A stretch of 6,808 nt of DNA from Aquimonas sp046318115 (GCA_046318115.1 JBKCVA010000053.1:1-6808); one strand, 5' to 3'. Positions 1 to 6,615 are shown, counted from the stretch's first letter. Program-made: numbers and translations. The notes: generated from the letters alone by a model not told the origin.

Positions 1-3000
1 GTGGACGCCCTGATGGACAACGGCCGCCGCGGCCGCGCGATCACCGGCACCAACAAGCGCCCGCTGAAGTCGCTGGCCGACATGATCAAGGGCAAGCAGG
101 GTCGCTTCCGCCAGAACCTGCTGGGCAAGCGGGTCGACTACTCGGGCCGTTCGGTCATCGTGGTCGGTCCGACGCTACGCCTGCATGAGTGCGGCCTGCC
201 CAAGAAGATGGCGCTCGAACTGTTCAAGCCCTTCATCTTCTCCAAGCTGCAGCGCCGTGGCCTCGCCACCACGATCAAGGCCGCCAAGAAGCTGGTCGAA
301 CGTGAGTCGGCCGAAGTCTGGGACATCCTGGAAGAGGTGATCCGCGAGCATCCGGTGATGCTGAACCGCGCGCCGACCCTTCACCGTCTCGGCATCCAGG
401 CCTTCGAGCCAGTGCTGGTCGAAGGCAAGGCCATCCAGCTGCACCCGCTGGTCTGTACAGCGTTCAACGCTGACTTCGACGGCGACCAGATGGCCGTGCA
501 CGTGCCGCTCTCGCTGGAAGCCCAGCTGGAAGCGCGCGCGCTGATGATGTCCACCAACAACATCCTGAGCCCCGCGAACGGCGAGCCGATCATCGTGCCG
601 ACCCAGGACGTCGTCCTCGGTCTGTACTACATGACCCGCGCGCTCGAGAACAAGAAGGGCGAGGGCATGGTCTTCGCCAACCTCGGCGAGGTCCAGCGCG
701 CGTACGACAATCGCGTCGTCGAGCTGCACGCCAAGGTCAAGGTGCGCCTCAAGCTGACCAGCATTGCCGAGGACGGCACCCGCAGCAGCAAGACTTCGAT
801 CGTCGACACCACCGTCGGTCGCGCGCTGCTCGCCGAGATCCTGCCCGAAGGCCTGTCCTTCGAGTTGGTTAACACGGAGCTCAACAAGAAGTCGATCAGC
901 CGCCTGATCAACGCCTGCTACCGCCAGCTGGGTCTCAAGGAAACGGTGATCTTCGCCGACCAGCTGATGTACACCGGCTTCCGCAACGCCACCCGCGCGG
1001 GCGTGTCGATCGGCATCGACGACATGGTCATTCCCGACGCCAAGCGCGAGATCCTCGCCGGCGCCGAGCGCGAAGTGCTGGAGATCCAGGAGCAGTACCA
1101 GGGCGGTCTTGTCACGGCCGGCGAGCGCTACAACAAGGTCGTCGACATCTGGTCGCGCACCAACGAGCAGGTTGCCAAGGCGATGATGGAAGGCATCGGC
1201 ACCGAGAAGGTGCAGAACGCCAAGGGCGAGACCATCGACCAGAAGTCGATGAACTCGATCTACATCATGGCCGACTCGGGCGCGCGTGGTTCGGCGGCAC
1301 AGATCCGTCAGCTGGCCGGAATGCGCGGCCTGATGGCGAAGCCGGACGGCTCGATCATCGAGACGCCGATCAAGGCCAACTTCCGCGAAGGCCTCGACGT
1401 CCTGCAGTACTTCATCTCGACCCACGGCGCCCGTAAGGGCCTCGCCGACACCGCGCTGAAGACGGCGAACTCGGGTTACCTGACCCGTCGTCTGGTCGAT
1501 GTCGCCCAGGATGTGGTGATCACCGAGGTCGACTGCGGCACCCGGAATGGCCTGACCATGACGCCGATCGTCGAAGGCGGCGACGTGGTGGAGCCACTGC
1601 GCGAGCGCGTGCTGGGCCGCATGGTGGCCGAGGACGTCTATCTGCCGGGCAATGACGAGGATCCCTTCGTCACGCGCAACACCCTGCTCGACGAGAAGTG
1701 GGTGCAGAAGCTCGAGGACGCGGGCGTCCAGACCATCCAGGTCCGCTCGACCATCACCTGCGAATCCAGCTTCGGCGTCTGCGGTCACTGCTATGGCCGT
1801 GATCTGGCGCGTGGCCATGTGGTGAACATCGGCGAAGCGGTCGGCGTTATCGCGGCGCAGTCGATCGGTGAGCCCGGCACCCAGCTGACCATGCGTACCT
1901 TCCACATCGGCGGCGCGGCTTCGCGTGCTGCTGCGGTCGACGCGGTCTCGGTGCGCACCAGCGGTACGGTCAAGTTCAACAACCTGAAGACCGTCCAGCA
2001 CGCGGCGGGCCACCTGGTGGCCGTCTCGCGCTCGGGCGAGATCTCGGTGATGGATGGACATGGACGCGAGCGCGAACGCTACAAGCTGCCGTACGGCGCG
2101 GTGCTCAACTTCAAGGACGGCGCGGCGATCAAGGCGGGCGAAGTCGCTGCGAACTGGGATCCGCACAATCATCCGATCGTGTCCGAAGTGGCCGGTTTCG
2201 TTCGCTACGTGGATCTGGTCGAGGGCGTCACCGCCATCGAAAAGACCGACGAGCTGACTGGCTTGGCCAGCATCGAAATCACCGATCCGAAGCGACGTGG
2301 TTCGGCGGGCAAGGATCTGCGCCCGATCATCCGCATCGTCGACGGCAACGGCAAAGATCTGTCGATTCCTGGCACTGACCTGCCTGCGCAGTACCTGCTG
2401 CCGCCGCGCTCGGTGGTCAATCTGCAGGACGGCGCGCCTGTGGGCGTGGGTGACGTGGTCGCGAAGATCCCGCAGGAGGCCTCCAAGACCCGTGACATCA
2501 CAGGCGGTCTGCCGCGCGTCGCTGATCTGTTCGAAGCCCGCAAGCCGAAGGACCCGGCGATCCTGGCCGAGCGTTCGGGCGTGGTCAGTTTCGGCAAGGA
2601 CACCAAGGGCAAGCAGCGTCTCATCATCAAGGATGCGGACGGTGGCGAGCACGAAGAGCTGATTCCCAAGTACCGCCAGATCATCGTGTTCGAAGGCGAG
2701 CACGTCGAGAAGGGCGAGACTGTGGTGGACGGTGAGCCGAACCCGCAGGACATCTTGCGCCTGTTGGGCGTCGAGCCCTTGGCTGCCTACCTTGTCAAGG
2801 AAATCCAGGACGTCTATCGCCTGCAGGGCGTGAAGATCAACGACAAGCACATCGAGACGATCATCCGTCAGATGTTGCGCAAGGTAGAGATCACCGATAC
2901 CGGCGACAGCAGATTCCTGCGCGGGGAGCAGCTCGACCGCGTGCGCGTGATCGAGGAAAACCAGAAGATCAACGCGCGCAACGGCATCCCTGCGAAATAC

Positions 3001-3303
3001 GACCCGGTGTTGCTCGGAATCACGAAGGCCTCGCTGGCCACAGAAAGCTTCATCTCGGCGGCATCGTTCCAGGAAACCACGCGCGTGCTGACTGAAGCCG
3101 CAGTGCGCGGAACCCGCGATACCTTGCGTGGCCTGAAGGAGAATGTTATTGTTGGCCGCTTGATTCCGGCCGGTACGGGGCTCGCGTACCACAGCAAGCG
3201 CCGCCGTCGCGATACGGAACTCACCGACGCCGAACTCGATATCCTCCGCGGTTCCGCTCTTGGTGCGGTCGAGGGCGTGGCTGACACCGGCGAAAGCGCC
3301 TGA
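1..3303 (+). CDS. rpoC: DNA-directed RNA polymerase subunit beta' (5'-truncated by the window edge)
   Basis: Largest catalytic subunit of RNA polymerase. 1100 residues are visible. By alignment to remembered E. coli RpoC about 302 N-terminal residues (first zinc site and part of the clamp) lie upstream, so the leading GTG is an internal Val codon and not a start. Visible landmarks: the basic switch/active-centre segment GRFRQNLLGKRVDYSGRSV near residues 34-52; the Mg-binding NADFDGD at 156-162 with Asp158, Asp160 and Asp162; the second zinc site Cys512, Cys587, Cys594 and Cys597; and the trigger loop around 618-642 with Met631 and His635. The gammaproteobacterial trigger-loop insertion (SI3) spans about 642-829, and the trigger-loop C-terminal arm resumes at DITGGLPRVADLFEAR. 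No catalytic residue is missing and there is no frameshift. The gene ends with tandem TGA codons (3301-3306). rpoB is expected upstream; rpsL lies 237 nt downstream. Confidence 0.98.
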   Translation: MDALMDNGRRGRAITGTNKRPLKSLADMIKGKQGRFRQNLLGKRVDYSGRSVIVVGPTLRLHECGLPKKMALELFKPFIFSKLQRRGLATTIKAAKKLVERESAEVWDILEEVIREHPVMLNRAPTLHRLGIQAFEPVLVEGKAIQLHPLVCTAFNADFDGDQMAVHVPLSLEAQLEARALMMSTNNILSPANGEPIIVPTQDVVLGLYYMTRALENKKGEGMVFANLGEVQRAYDNRVVELHAKVKVRLKLTSIAEDGTRSSKTSIVDTTVGRALLAEILPEGLSFELVNTELNKKSISRLINACYRQLGLKETVIFADQLMYTGFRNATRAGVSIGIDDMVIPDAKREILAGAEREVLEIQEQYQGGLVTAGERYNKVVDIWSRTNEQVAKAMMEGIGTEKVQNAKGETIDQKSMNSIYIMADSGARGSAAQIRQLAGMRGLMAKPDGSIIETPIKANFREGLDVLQYFISTHGARKGLADTALKTANSGYLTRRLVDVAQDVVITEVDCGTRNGLTMTPIVEGGDVVEPLRERVLGRMVAEDVYLPGNDEDPFVTRNTLLDEKWVQKLEDAGVQTIQVRSTITCESSFGVCGHCYGRDLARGHVVNIGEAVGVIAAQSIGEPGTQLTMRTFHIGGAASRAAAVDAVSVRTSGTVKFNNLKTVQHAAGHLVAVSRSGEISVMDGHGRERERYKLPYGAVLNFKDGAAIKAGEVAANWDPHNHPIVSEVAGFVRYVDLVEGVTAIEKTDELTGLASIEITDPKRRGSAGKDLRPIIRIVDGNGKDLSIPGTDLPAQYLLPPRSVVNLQDGAPVGVGDVVAKIPQEASKTRDITGGLPRVADLFEARKPKDPAILAERSGVVSFGKDTKGKQRLIIKDADGGEHEELIPKYRQIIVFEGEHVEKGETVVDGEPNPQDILRLLGVEPLAAYLVKEIQDVYRLQGVKINDKHIETIIRQMLRKVEITDTGDSRFLRGEQLDRVRVIEENQKINARNGIPAKYDPVLLGITKASLATESFISAASFQETTRVLTEAAVRGTRDTLRGLKENVIVGRLIPAGTGLAYHSKRRRRDTELTDAELDILRGSALGAVEGVADTGESA

Positions 3304-3310
3304 TGATCCA

Positions 3311-3434
3311 TGGCCGCCGTTTATCTGGCGGTTATTCCGAGGCCGCCAGTGCTTGGCGGGCTCAACGGGCCCAAGGCCCAGAACCAACGAAATGAGGCGC
3401 AGGATGCGCCTCGTGTTCGCGGACAGGGTGTCCG
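3311..3434 (+). repeat. Array of five consecutive hairpins after rpoC
   Basis: The first half of the rpoC-rpsL spacer is packed with inverted repeats, found by hand pairing. (1) 3311-3319/3326-3334, core CCGCC/GGCGG. (2) 3343-3349/3353-3359, core CCGCCA/TGGCGG. (3) 3367-3371/3375-3379, GGGCC/GGCCC with a CAA loop. (4) 3392-3400/3406-3414, core GAGGCGC/GCGCCTC with a 5-nt loop. (5) 3420-3425/3429-3434, CGGACA/TGTCCG with a GGG loop. None is followed by a proper T-run, so I do not call them intrinsic terminators. They may shape or protect the rpoC 3' end or slow read-through. High GC content makes chance pairing common, so the function is open. No gene is supported in this stretch. Confidence 0.5.
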
Positions 3435-3440
3435 GGTGCA

Positions 3441-3465
3441 GAGGTTGTCATTCGTTGACGGCCTC
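3441..3465 (+). promoter_or_regulatory. Imperfect inverted repeat overlapping the -35 element
   Basis: The arms GAGGTTGTCA (3441-3450) and TGACGGCCTC (3456-3465) can pair over all 10 positions in RNA, with two central wobbles, closing a 5-nt loop. As DNA, the two half-sites match at 8 of 10 positions. The right arm contains most of the TTGACG -35 hexamer, so the element could be a protein operator, or an RNA hairpin present only in transcripts reading through from rpoC. I do not recognise a specific regulator. Confidence 0.35.
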
Positions 3466-3484
3466 TGTGCGCACACGCTAAACT
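3455..3484 (+). promoter_or_regulatory. Candidate sigma70 promoter for the str operon (rpsL-rpsG-fusA-tuf)
   Basis: TTGACG at 3455-3460 matches five of six consensus -35 positions. TAAACT at 3479-3484 matches four of six -10 positions. The spacer is 18 nt. The predicted transcription start is near 3491, giving a leader of about 50 nt before rpsL. The segment just after the -10 (TCTCGG) is fairly GC-rich, which in proteobacterial ribosomal promoters is often linked to growth-rate or (p)ppGpp control; that link is an inference. The spacer contains the perfect palindrome TGTGCGCACA (3466-3475). This is the best promoter match I saw between rpoC and rpsL, but no start has been mapped. Confidence 0.6.
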
Positions 3485-3526
3485 TCTCGGTCTTGGCGGG
3501 CCCGGGTTGGCTCGTCTTCGTTTTCT

Positions 3527-3531
3527 AGAGG
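3527..3531 (+). promoter_or_regulatory. rpsL ribosome binding site
   Basis: AGAGG lies 9 nt before the rpsL ATG at 3541, at usable spacing for a Shine-Dalgarno sequence. It is preceded by a pyrimidine-rich stretch (about 3511-3526). The segment AGAGGC (3527-3532) is perfectly complementary to GCCTCT at 3461-3466, upstream of the predicted transcription start. Confidence 0.75.
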
Positions 3532-3540
3532 CTTTCTGCA

Positions 3541-3915
3541 ATGGCAACCATCAACCAGCTGGTGCGCAAGCCCCGGCATCCGAAAACCTACAAGAGCGCC
3601 TCGCCGGCGCTGGCCAGCTGCCCGCAGAAGCGTGGCGTCTGCACCCGCGTCTACACCACCACCCCGAAGAAGCCGAACTCCGCGCTTCGCAAGGTGGCCA
3701 AGGTGCGCCTGACCAATGGCTTCGAAGTCATCAGCTACATTGGCGGTGAAGGTCACAATCTGCAGGAGCACTCGGTGGTCCTGATCCGCGGCGGTCGCGT
3801 GAAGGACCTGCCGGGTGTGCGTTACCACACCGTGCGTGGCTCCCTCGACTCCGTTGGCGTCGCCAAGCGTCGCCAGGGTCGCTCCAAGTACGGCGCCAAG
3901 CGTCCCAAGAAGTAA
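3541..3915 (+). CDS. rpsL: 30S ribosomal protein S12
   Basis: Small-subunit protein at the decoding centre that helps monitor codon-anticodon pairing and influences accuracy. It has 124 residues, the usual length. The N-terminus MATINQLVRKPR, the conserved TTTPKKPNSALRKV loop (residues 39-52) and GGRVKDLPGVRYHTVRG (84-99) are all present. Lys43 and Lys88, where substitutions classically cause streptomycin resistance, are the wild-type lysines. Asp89 corresponds to the aspartate methylthiolated by RimO in E. coli. Cys27 and Cys34 are conserved. Start chosen: ATG at 3541, with AGAGG 9 nt upstream and an exact match to the family N-terminus. It is the first gene of the str operon, probably driven by the promoter at 3455-3484. 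The basic C-terminus GRSKYGAKRPKK resembles xanthomonad S12. Confidence 0.99.
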   Translation: MATINQLVRKPRHPKTYKSASPALASCPQKRGVCTRVYTTTPKKPNSALRKVAKVRLTNGFEVISYIGGEGHNLQEHSVVLIRGGRVKDLPGVRYHTVRGSLDSVGVAKRRQGRSKYGAKRPKK

Positions 3916-3925
3916 TTCCAGGCAA

Positions 3926-3947
3926 GCGCGCCGCGCTGGCGGTGCGC
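3926..3947 (+). promoter_or_regulatory. Hairpin in the rpsL-rpsG spacer, possible S7 control site
   Basis: Bases 3926-3934 pair with 3939-3947 over nine consecutive positions (one G-U wobble), closing a GCTG tetraloop. It sits 11 nt after the rpsL stop and 34 nt before the rpsG start. In E. coli, S7 binds the rpsL-rpsG intercistronic mRNA and represses its own translation, which is otherwise coupled to rpsL. A similar role is plausible from position, but I cannot show sequence homology to that site. The nearest T-rich run (TCTTTT, 3960-3965) is too far away for an intrinsic terminator. Confidence 0.45.
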
Positions 3948-3970
3948 GTTCCACCCGATCTTTTCAAATC

Positions 3971-3973
3971 AGG
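3971..3973 (+). promoter_or_regulatory. Weak ribosome binding site of rpsG
   Basis: Only AGG, within TCAGGT, lies at suitable distance (8 nt) before the rpsG ATG at 3982. This is much weaker than the sites of rpsL, fusA and tuf. A poor site fits translational coupling to rpsL, as known for rpsG in E. coli; that reading is an inference. Confidence 0.5.
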
Positions 3974-3981
3974 TTCGCATC

Positions 3982-4449
3982 ATGTCCCGTAAAGGTTCGC
4001 CCGGTACCCGCTCTGTCCTGCCCGATCCCAAGCACGGCAGCGAATTGGTCGCCCGTTTCATCAATATGGTGATGAAGAGCGGCAAGAAGTCCGTCGCTGA
4101 AAGCATCGTCTACGGCGCAATGGACGTTATTGGCGAGAAAGCCGGCAACCCGCTGGAGCTCGTCGAAAAGGCGCTGGGTAACGTTGCCCCGGCGGTTGAG
4201 GTGAAGTCCCGCCGCGTGGGTGGTGCGACCTATCAGGTGCCGGTTGAAGTGCGCAGTTCGCGCCGCAACGCTCTGGCCATGCGCTGGGTCATCGAGTCTG
4301 CCCGCAAGCGTGGTGAAACCTCGATGCCGCGCAAGCTCGCTGGCGAGTTGCTCGACGCCGCCGAGAGCCGCGGTGGCGCGGTCAAGAAGCGCGAAGAGAC
4401 GCACCGCATGGCTGAGGCCAACAAGGCCTTCTCGCACTATCGCTGGTAA
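3982..4449 (+). CDS. rpsG: 30S ribosomal protein S7
   Basis: Primary 16S rRNA-binding protein that nucleates assembly of the 30S head and contacts the E-site tRNA region. It has 155 residues, matching the usual ~156. Family signatures: LPDPKHGSELVARFIN (13-28), the GKKSVAESIVY helix (34-44), VEVKSRRVGGATYQVPVEVR (72-91, containing the beta-hairpin arm), RRNALAMRW (94-102) and the C-terminal KKREETHRMAEANKAFSHYRW region (135-155). Start chosen: ATG at 3982, which gives the family N-terminus MSRKGSPGTRSVLPDP. It lies 66 nt after rpsL and 75 nt before fusA in the same reading frame. In E. coli, S7 is the autogenous repressor of the str operon; the hairpin at 3926-3947 is a candidate target here. 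Confidence 0.99.
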   Translation: MSRKGSPGTRSVLPDPKHGSELVARFINMVMKSGKKSVAESIVYGAMDVIGEKAGNPLELVEKALGNVAPAVEVKSRRVGGATYQVPVEVRSSRRNALAMRWVIESARKRGETSMPRKLAGELLDAAESRGGAVKKREETHRMAEANKAFSHYRW

Positions 4450-4460
4450 AGCCTGCAGAC

Positions 4461-4486
4461 GGGCCGCGTCCTCCGGGGCGTGGCCC
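4461..4486 (+). promoter_or_regulatory. Strong hairpin in the rpsG-fusA spacer
   Basis: Bases 4461-4471 pair with 4476-4486 over 11 consecutive positions (two wobbles), closing a TCCG tetraloop. This is the most stable-looking structure in the window by hand pairing. The following bases (TCGCGCTTTGCTGT) lack a T-run, so it is not a standard terminator. It ends 26 nt before the fusA Shine-Dalgarno and could act in mRNA processing, stability or spacing of translation. Its role is unknown to me. Confidence 0.5.
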
Positions 4487-4512
4487 TCGCGCTTTGCTGT
4501 CCGCCAGATTTG

Positions 4513-4518
4513 AAAGGA
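4513..4518 (+). promoter_or_regulatory. fusA ribosome binding site that decides the GTG start
   Basis: AAAGGA lies 6 nt before GTG at 4525. It supports that codon as the start over the in-frame GTG at 4480, which lies inside the hairpin arm at 4476-4486 and would add 15 residues absent from the EF-G family. Confidence 0.85.
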
Positions 4519-4524
4519 ATTCCC

Positions 4525-6615
4525 GTGGCTCGCAAGACCCCGATCGAGCGCTATCGCAACTTCGGCATCATGGCTCACATCGATGCCGGCAAGACCACCA
4601 CGACCGAGCGCATCCTGTTCTACACCGGTGTGAACCACAAGATTGGTGAAGTGCACGATGGCGCTGCCACCATGGACTGGATGGAGCAGGAGCAGGAGCG
4701 AGGCATCACCATCACCTCTGCTGCGACCACTGCCTTCTGGAAGGGCATGGACAAGTCGCTGCCTGAGTACCGCTTCAACATCATCGACACCCCCGGCCAT
4801 GTCGACTTCACTATTGAAGTTGAGCGCTCGCTGCGCGTTCTCGACGGGGCTGTGTTTGTGCTGTGTGCGGTTGGCGGCGTGCAGCCGCAGTCCGAGACGG
4901 TCTGGCGCCAGGCAAACAAGTACAACGTTCCGCGCCTGGCCTTCGTCAACAAGATGGATCGTACCGGCGCCAATTTCGGCAAGGTCATTGAGCAGCTGCG
5001 GTCGCGCCTCGGCGCCTACCCGGTGCCGATGCAGGTTGCGATCGGCGCCGAGGATACCTTCGAGGGCGTGGTCGACCTTCTCAAAATGAAGGCGATCCAG
5101 TGGGACATGGCCACCAACGGAACGACCTTCACCTACGGCGATGTGCCTGCGCACCTCAAAGAGCAGGCCGAAGCGGCGCGCGCGTTCATGGTTGAGGCGG
5201 CCGCCGAAGCCTCCGAAGAGTTGATGAACAAGTACCTTGAGGGTGGCGAGCTGTCGGAAGCCGAGATCATCGACGGCATTCGCGAGCGCACCTTGAAGTG
5301 CGAGATCATTCCGGCGTTCTGCGGCACCGCGTTCAAGAACAAGGGCGTGCAGGCCATGCTCGATGCGGTGGTGCAGTACCTGCCGTCGCCCGCCGACCGC
5401 CCGCCGGTCAAGGGGATCGACGAGAACGAGGCCGAGGCGTCCCGCAAGGCGGGTGACTCCGAGCCGTTCTCCGCGCTTGCGTTCAAGATCATGACGGATC
5501 CCTTCGTCGGTTCGCTGACCTTCTTCCGCGTGTACTCGGGCTCACTCAATTCGGGTGACCAGGTGTACAACCCGGTCAAAAGCAAGAAGGAGCGCATCGG
5601 CCGCATCCTGCAGATGCACGCCAACAACCGCGACGAGATCAAGGAAGTGCTTGCGGGTGATATCGCTGCCGCGGTCGGCCTGAAGGACGTCACCACCGGC
5701 GACACCCTGTGCGATCTGAACAACATCATCACCCTGGAGCGCATGGTGTTCCCGGAGCCCGTCATTTCGATGGCGGTGGAGCCGAAGACCAAGGCGGACC
5801 AGGAGAAGATGGGCATCGCGCTTGGTCGACTGGCGCAGGAAGATCCGTCCTTCCGCGTGCGCACCGACGAAGAGTCGGGCCAGACCATCATCTCCGGCAT
5901 GGGTGAATTGCATCTGGAAATCCTCGTTGACCGCATGAAGCGCGAGTTCAACGTCGAGGCCAACACCGGCAAGCCGCAGGTGGCCTACCGCGAAACCATC
6001 CGCAAGGCGATCAAGCAGGAAGGCAAGTTCGTCCGTCAGTCGGGTGGCCGCGGGCAGTATGGCCACATCGTCATCGAGATGGAGCCTCAGGAGCGTGGCG
6101 CCGGTTACAGCTTCGAGAACGCCATCGTGGGTGGCGTGGTTCCGAAGGAGTACGTTGCTGCATCGGACAAGGGCATTCAGGATGCCATGACGACCGGCCC
6201 GCTGGCTGGCTATCCGGTCGTGGACATCAAGATTCGCGCAGTCGACGGCAGCTACCACGACGTCGACTCGAACGAAATGGCGTTCAAGGTCGCGGGCTCC
6301 ATGGCGTTCAAGGAAGCCTTCGCCAAGGCGAGTCCGGTGCTGCTGGAGCCGATCATGAAGGTCGAGATCGTCACACCGGAGGATTACCTCGGAGACGTGA
6401 TGGGCGACGTGAGCCGTCGCCGCGGCATTCTGCAGGGTTCGGATGACAGCCCGTCAGGCAAGGTCATCAACGCGATGGTGCCGCTGGGCGAGATGTTCGG
6501 CTATGCAACCACTTTGCGCTCGATGAGCCAGGGGCGCGCGACGTACACGATGGAATTCGACCACTACGCCGAGGCGCCGGCCAACATCGCCGACGCGGTC
6601 ACCAAGAAGGGCTGA
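4525..6615 (+). CDS. fusA: Translation elongation factor G
   Basis: GTPase that drives ribosomal translocation after peptide transfer and, with RRF, ribosome recycling; cytoplasmic. It has 696 residues, close to the ~700 of bacterial EF-G. GTPase motifs: G1 AHIDAGKT (17-24), G2 Thr62 in RGITI, G3 DTPGH (88-92) with catalytic His92, G4 NKMD (142-145) and G5 GTAF (267-270). The G domain with its G' insert spans about 1-290. The domain II landmark FRVYSGSLNSGDQVYN follows, then domain III with SGMGELHLEILVDRMKREF. Domain IV carries GGRGQYGH (507-514) and the tip loop SYHDVDS with His578. Domain V includes GDVMGDVSRRRGILQG. The start is GTG at 4525, set by the AAAGGA site and the family N-terminus (M)ARKTPIERYRNFGIMAHID. 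G5 has Thr where many EF-Gs have Ser. It is followed by tuf after 54 nt. Confidence 0.99.
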   Translation: MARKTPIERYRNFGIMAHIDAGKTTTTERILFYTGVNHKIGEVHDGAATMDWMEQEQERGITITSAATTAFWKGMDKSLPEYRFNIIDTPGHVDFTIEVERSLRVLDGAVFVLCAVGGVQPQSETVWRQANKYNVPRLAFVNKMDRTGANFGKVIEQLRSRLGAYPVPMQVAIGAEDTFEGVVDLLKMKAIQWDMATNGTTFTYGDVPAHLKEQAEAARAFMVEAAAEASEELMNKYLEGGELSEAEIIDGIRERTLKCEIIPAFCGTAFKNKGVQAMLDAVVQYLPSPADRPPVKGIDENEAEASRKAGDSEPFSALAFKIMTDPFVGSLTFFRVYSGSLNSGDQVYNPVKSKKERIGRILQMHANNRDEIKEVLAGDIAAAVGLKDVTTGDTLCDLNNIITLERMVFPEPVISMAVEPKTKADQEKMGIALGRLAQEDPSFRVRTDEESGQTIISGMGELHLEILVDRMKREFNVEANTGKPQVAYRETIRKAIKQEGKFVRQSGGRGQYGHIVIEMEPQERGAGYSFENAIVGGVVPKEYVAASDKGIQDAMTTGPLAGYPVVDIKIRAVDGSYHDVDSNEMAFKVAGSMAFKEAFAKASPVLLEPIMKVEIVTPEDYLGDVMGDVSRRRGILQGSDDSPSGKVINAMVPLGEMFGYATTLRSMSQGRATYTMEFDHYAEAPANIADAVTKKG

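Noticed and set aside
1..3. GTG at the first base as a start codon of rpoC
   Set aside because: It aligns with an internal Val near residue 303 of beta'. The gene clearly begins upstream of the window.
3311..3340. Intrinsic terminator for rpoC
   Set aside because: The stem relies on wobble pairs at its base and is followed only by TTATTCC, with no run of T residues. Read-through is more likely.
175..3387. 1070-residue open frame on the minus strand opposite rpoC
   Set aside because: It is codon-aligned antisense to a full set of RpoC motifs, and its openness follows from absent TTA/CTA/TCA codons. Its translation shows no recognisable domain.
3310..3528. 72-codon open frame starting ATGGCCGCC in the rpoC-rpsL spacer
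   Set aside because: There is no Shine-Dalgarno before the ATG. It runs across the hairpin array and the promoter, and its translation shows no recognisable family. Its frame is open mainly because the DNA is GC-rich.
3667..3807. Streptomycin-resistance alleles in rpsL
   Set aside because: Codons 43 and 88 both encode lysine (AAG), the sensitive form.
4480..4524. Upstream GTG start that would lengthen EF-G by 15 residues
   Set aside because: The codon lies inside the 4461-4486 hairpin, the extra residues are foreign to EF-G, and GTG at 4525 has a good AAAGGA site and the family N-terminus.
3964..6258. Minus-strand open frames opposite rpsG and fusA (3964-5154, 5133-5972, 5542-6258)
   Set aside because: They overlap certain genes and each other and have no recognisable domains. 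They are side effects of GC-rich codon use.
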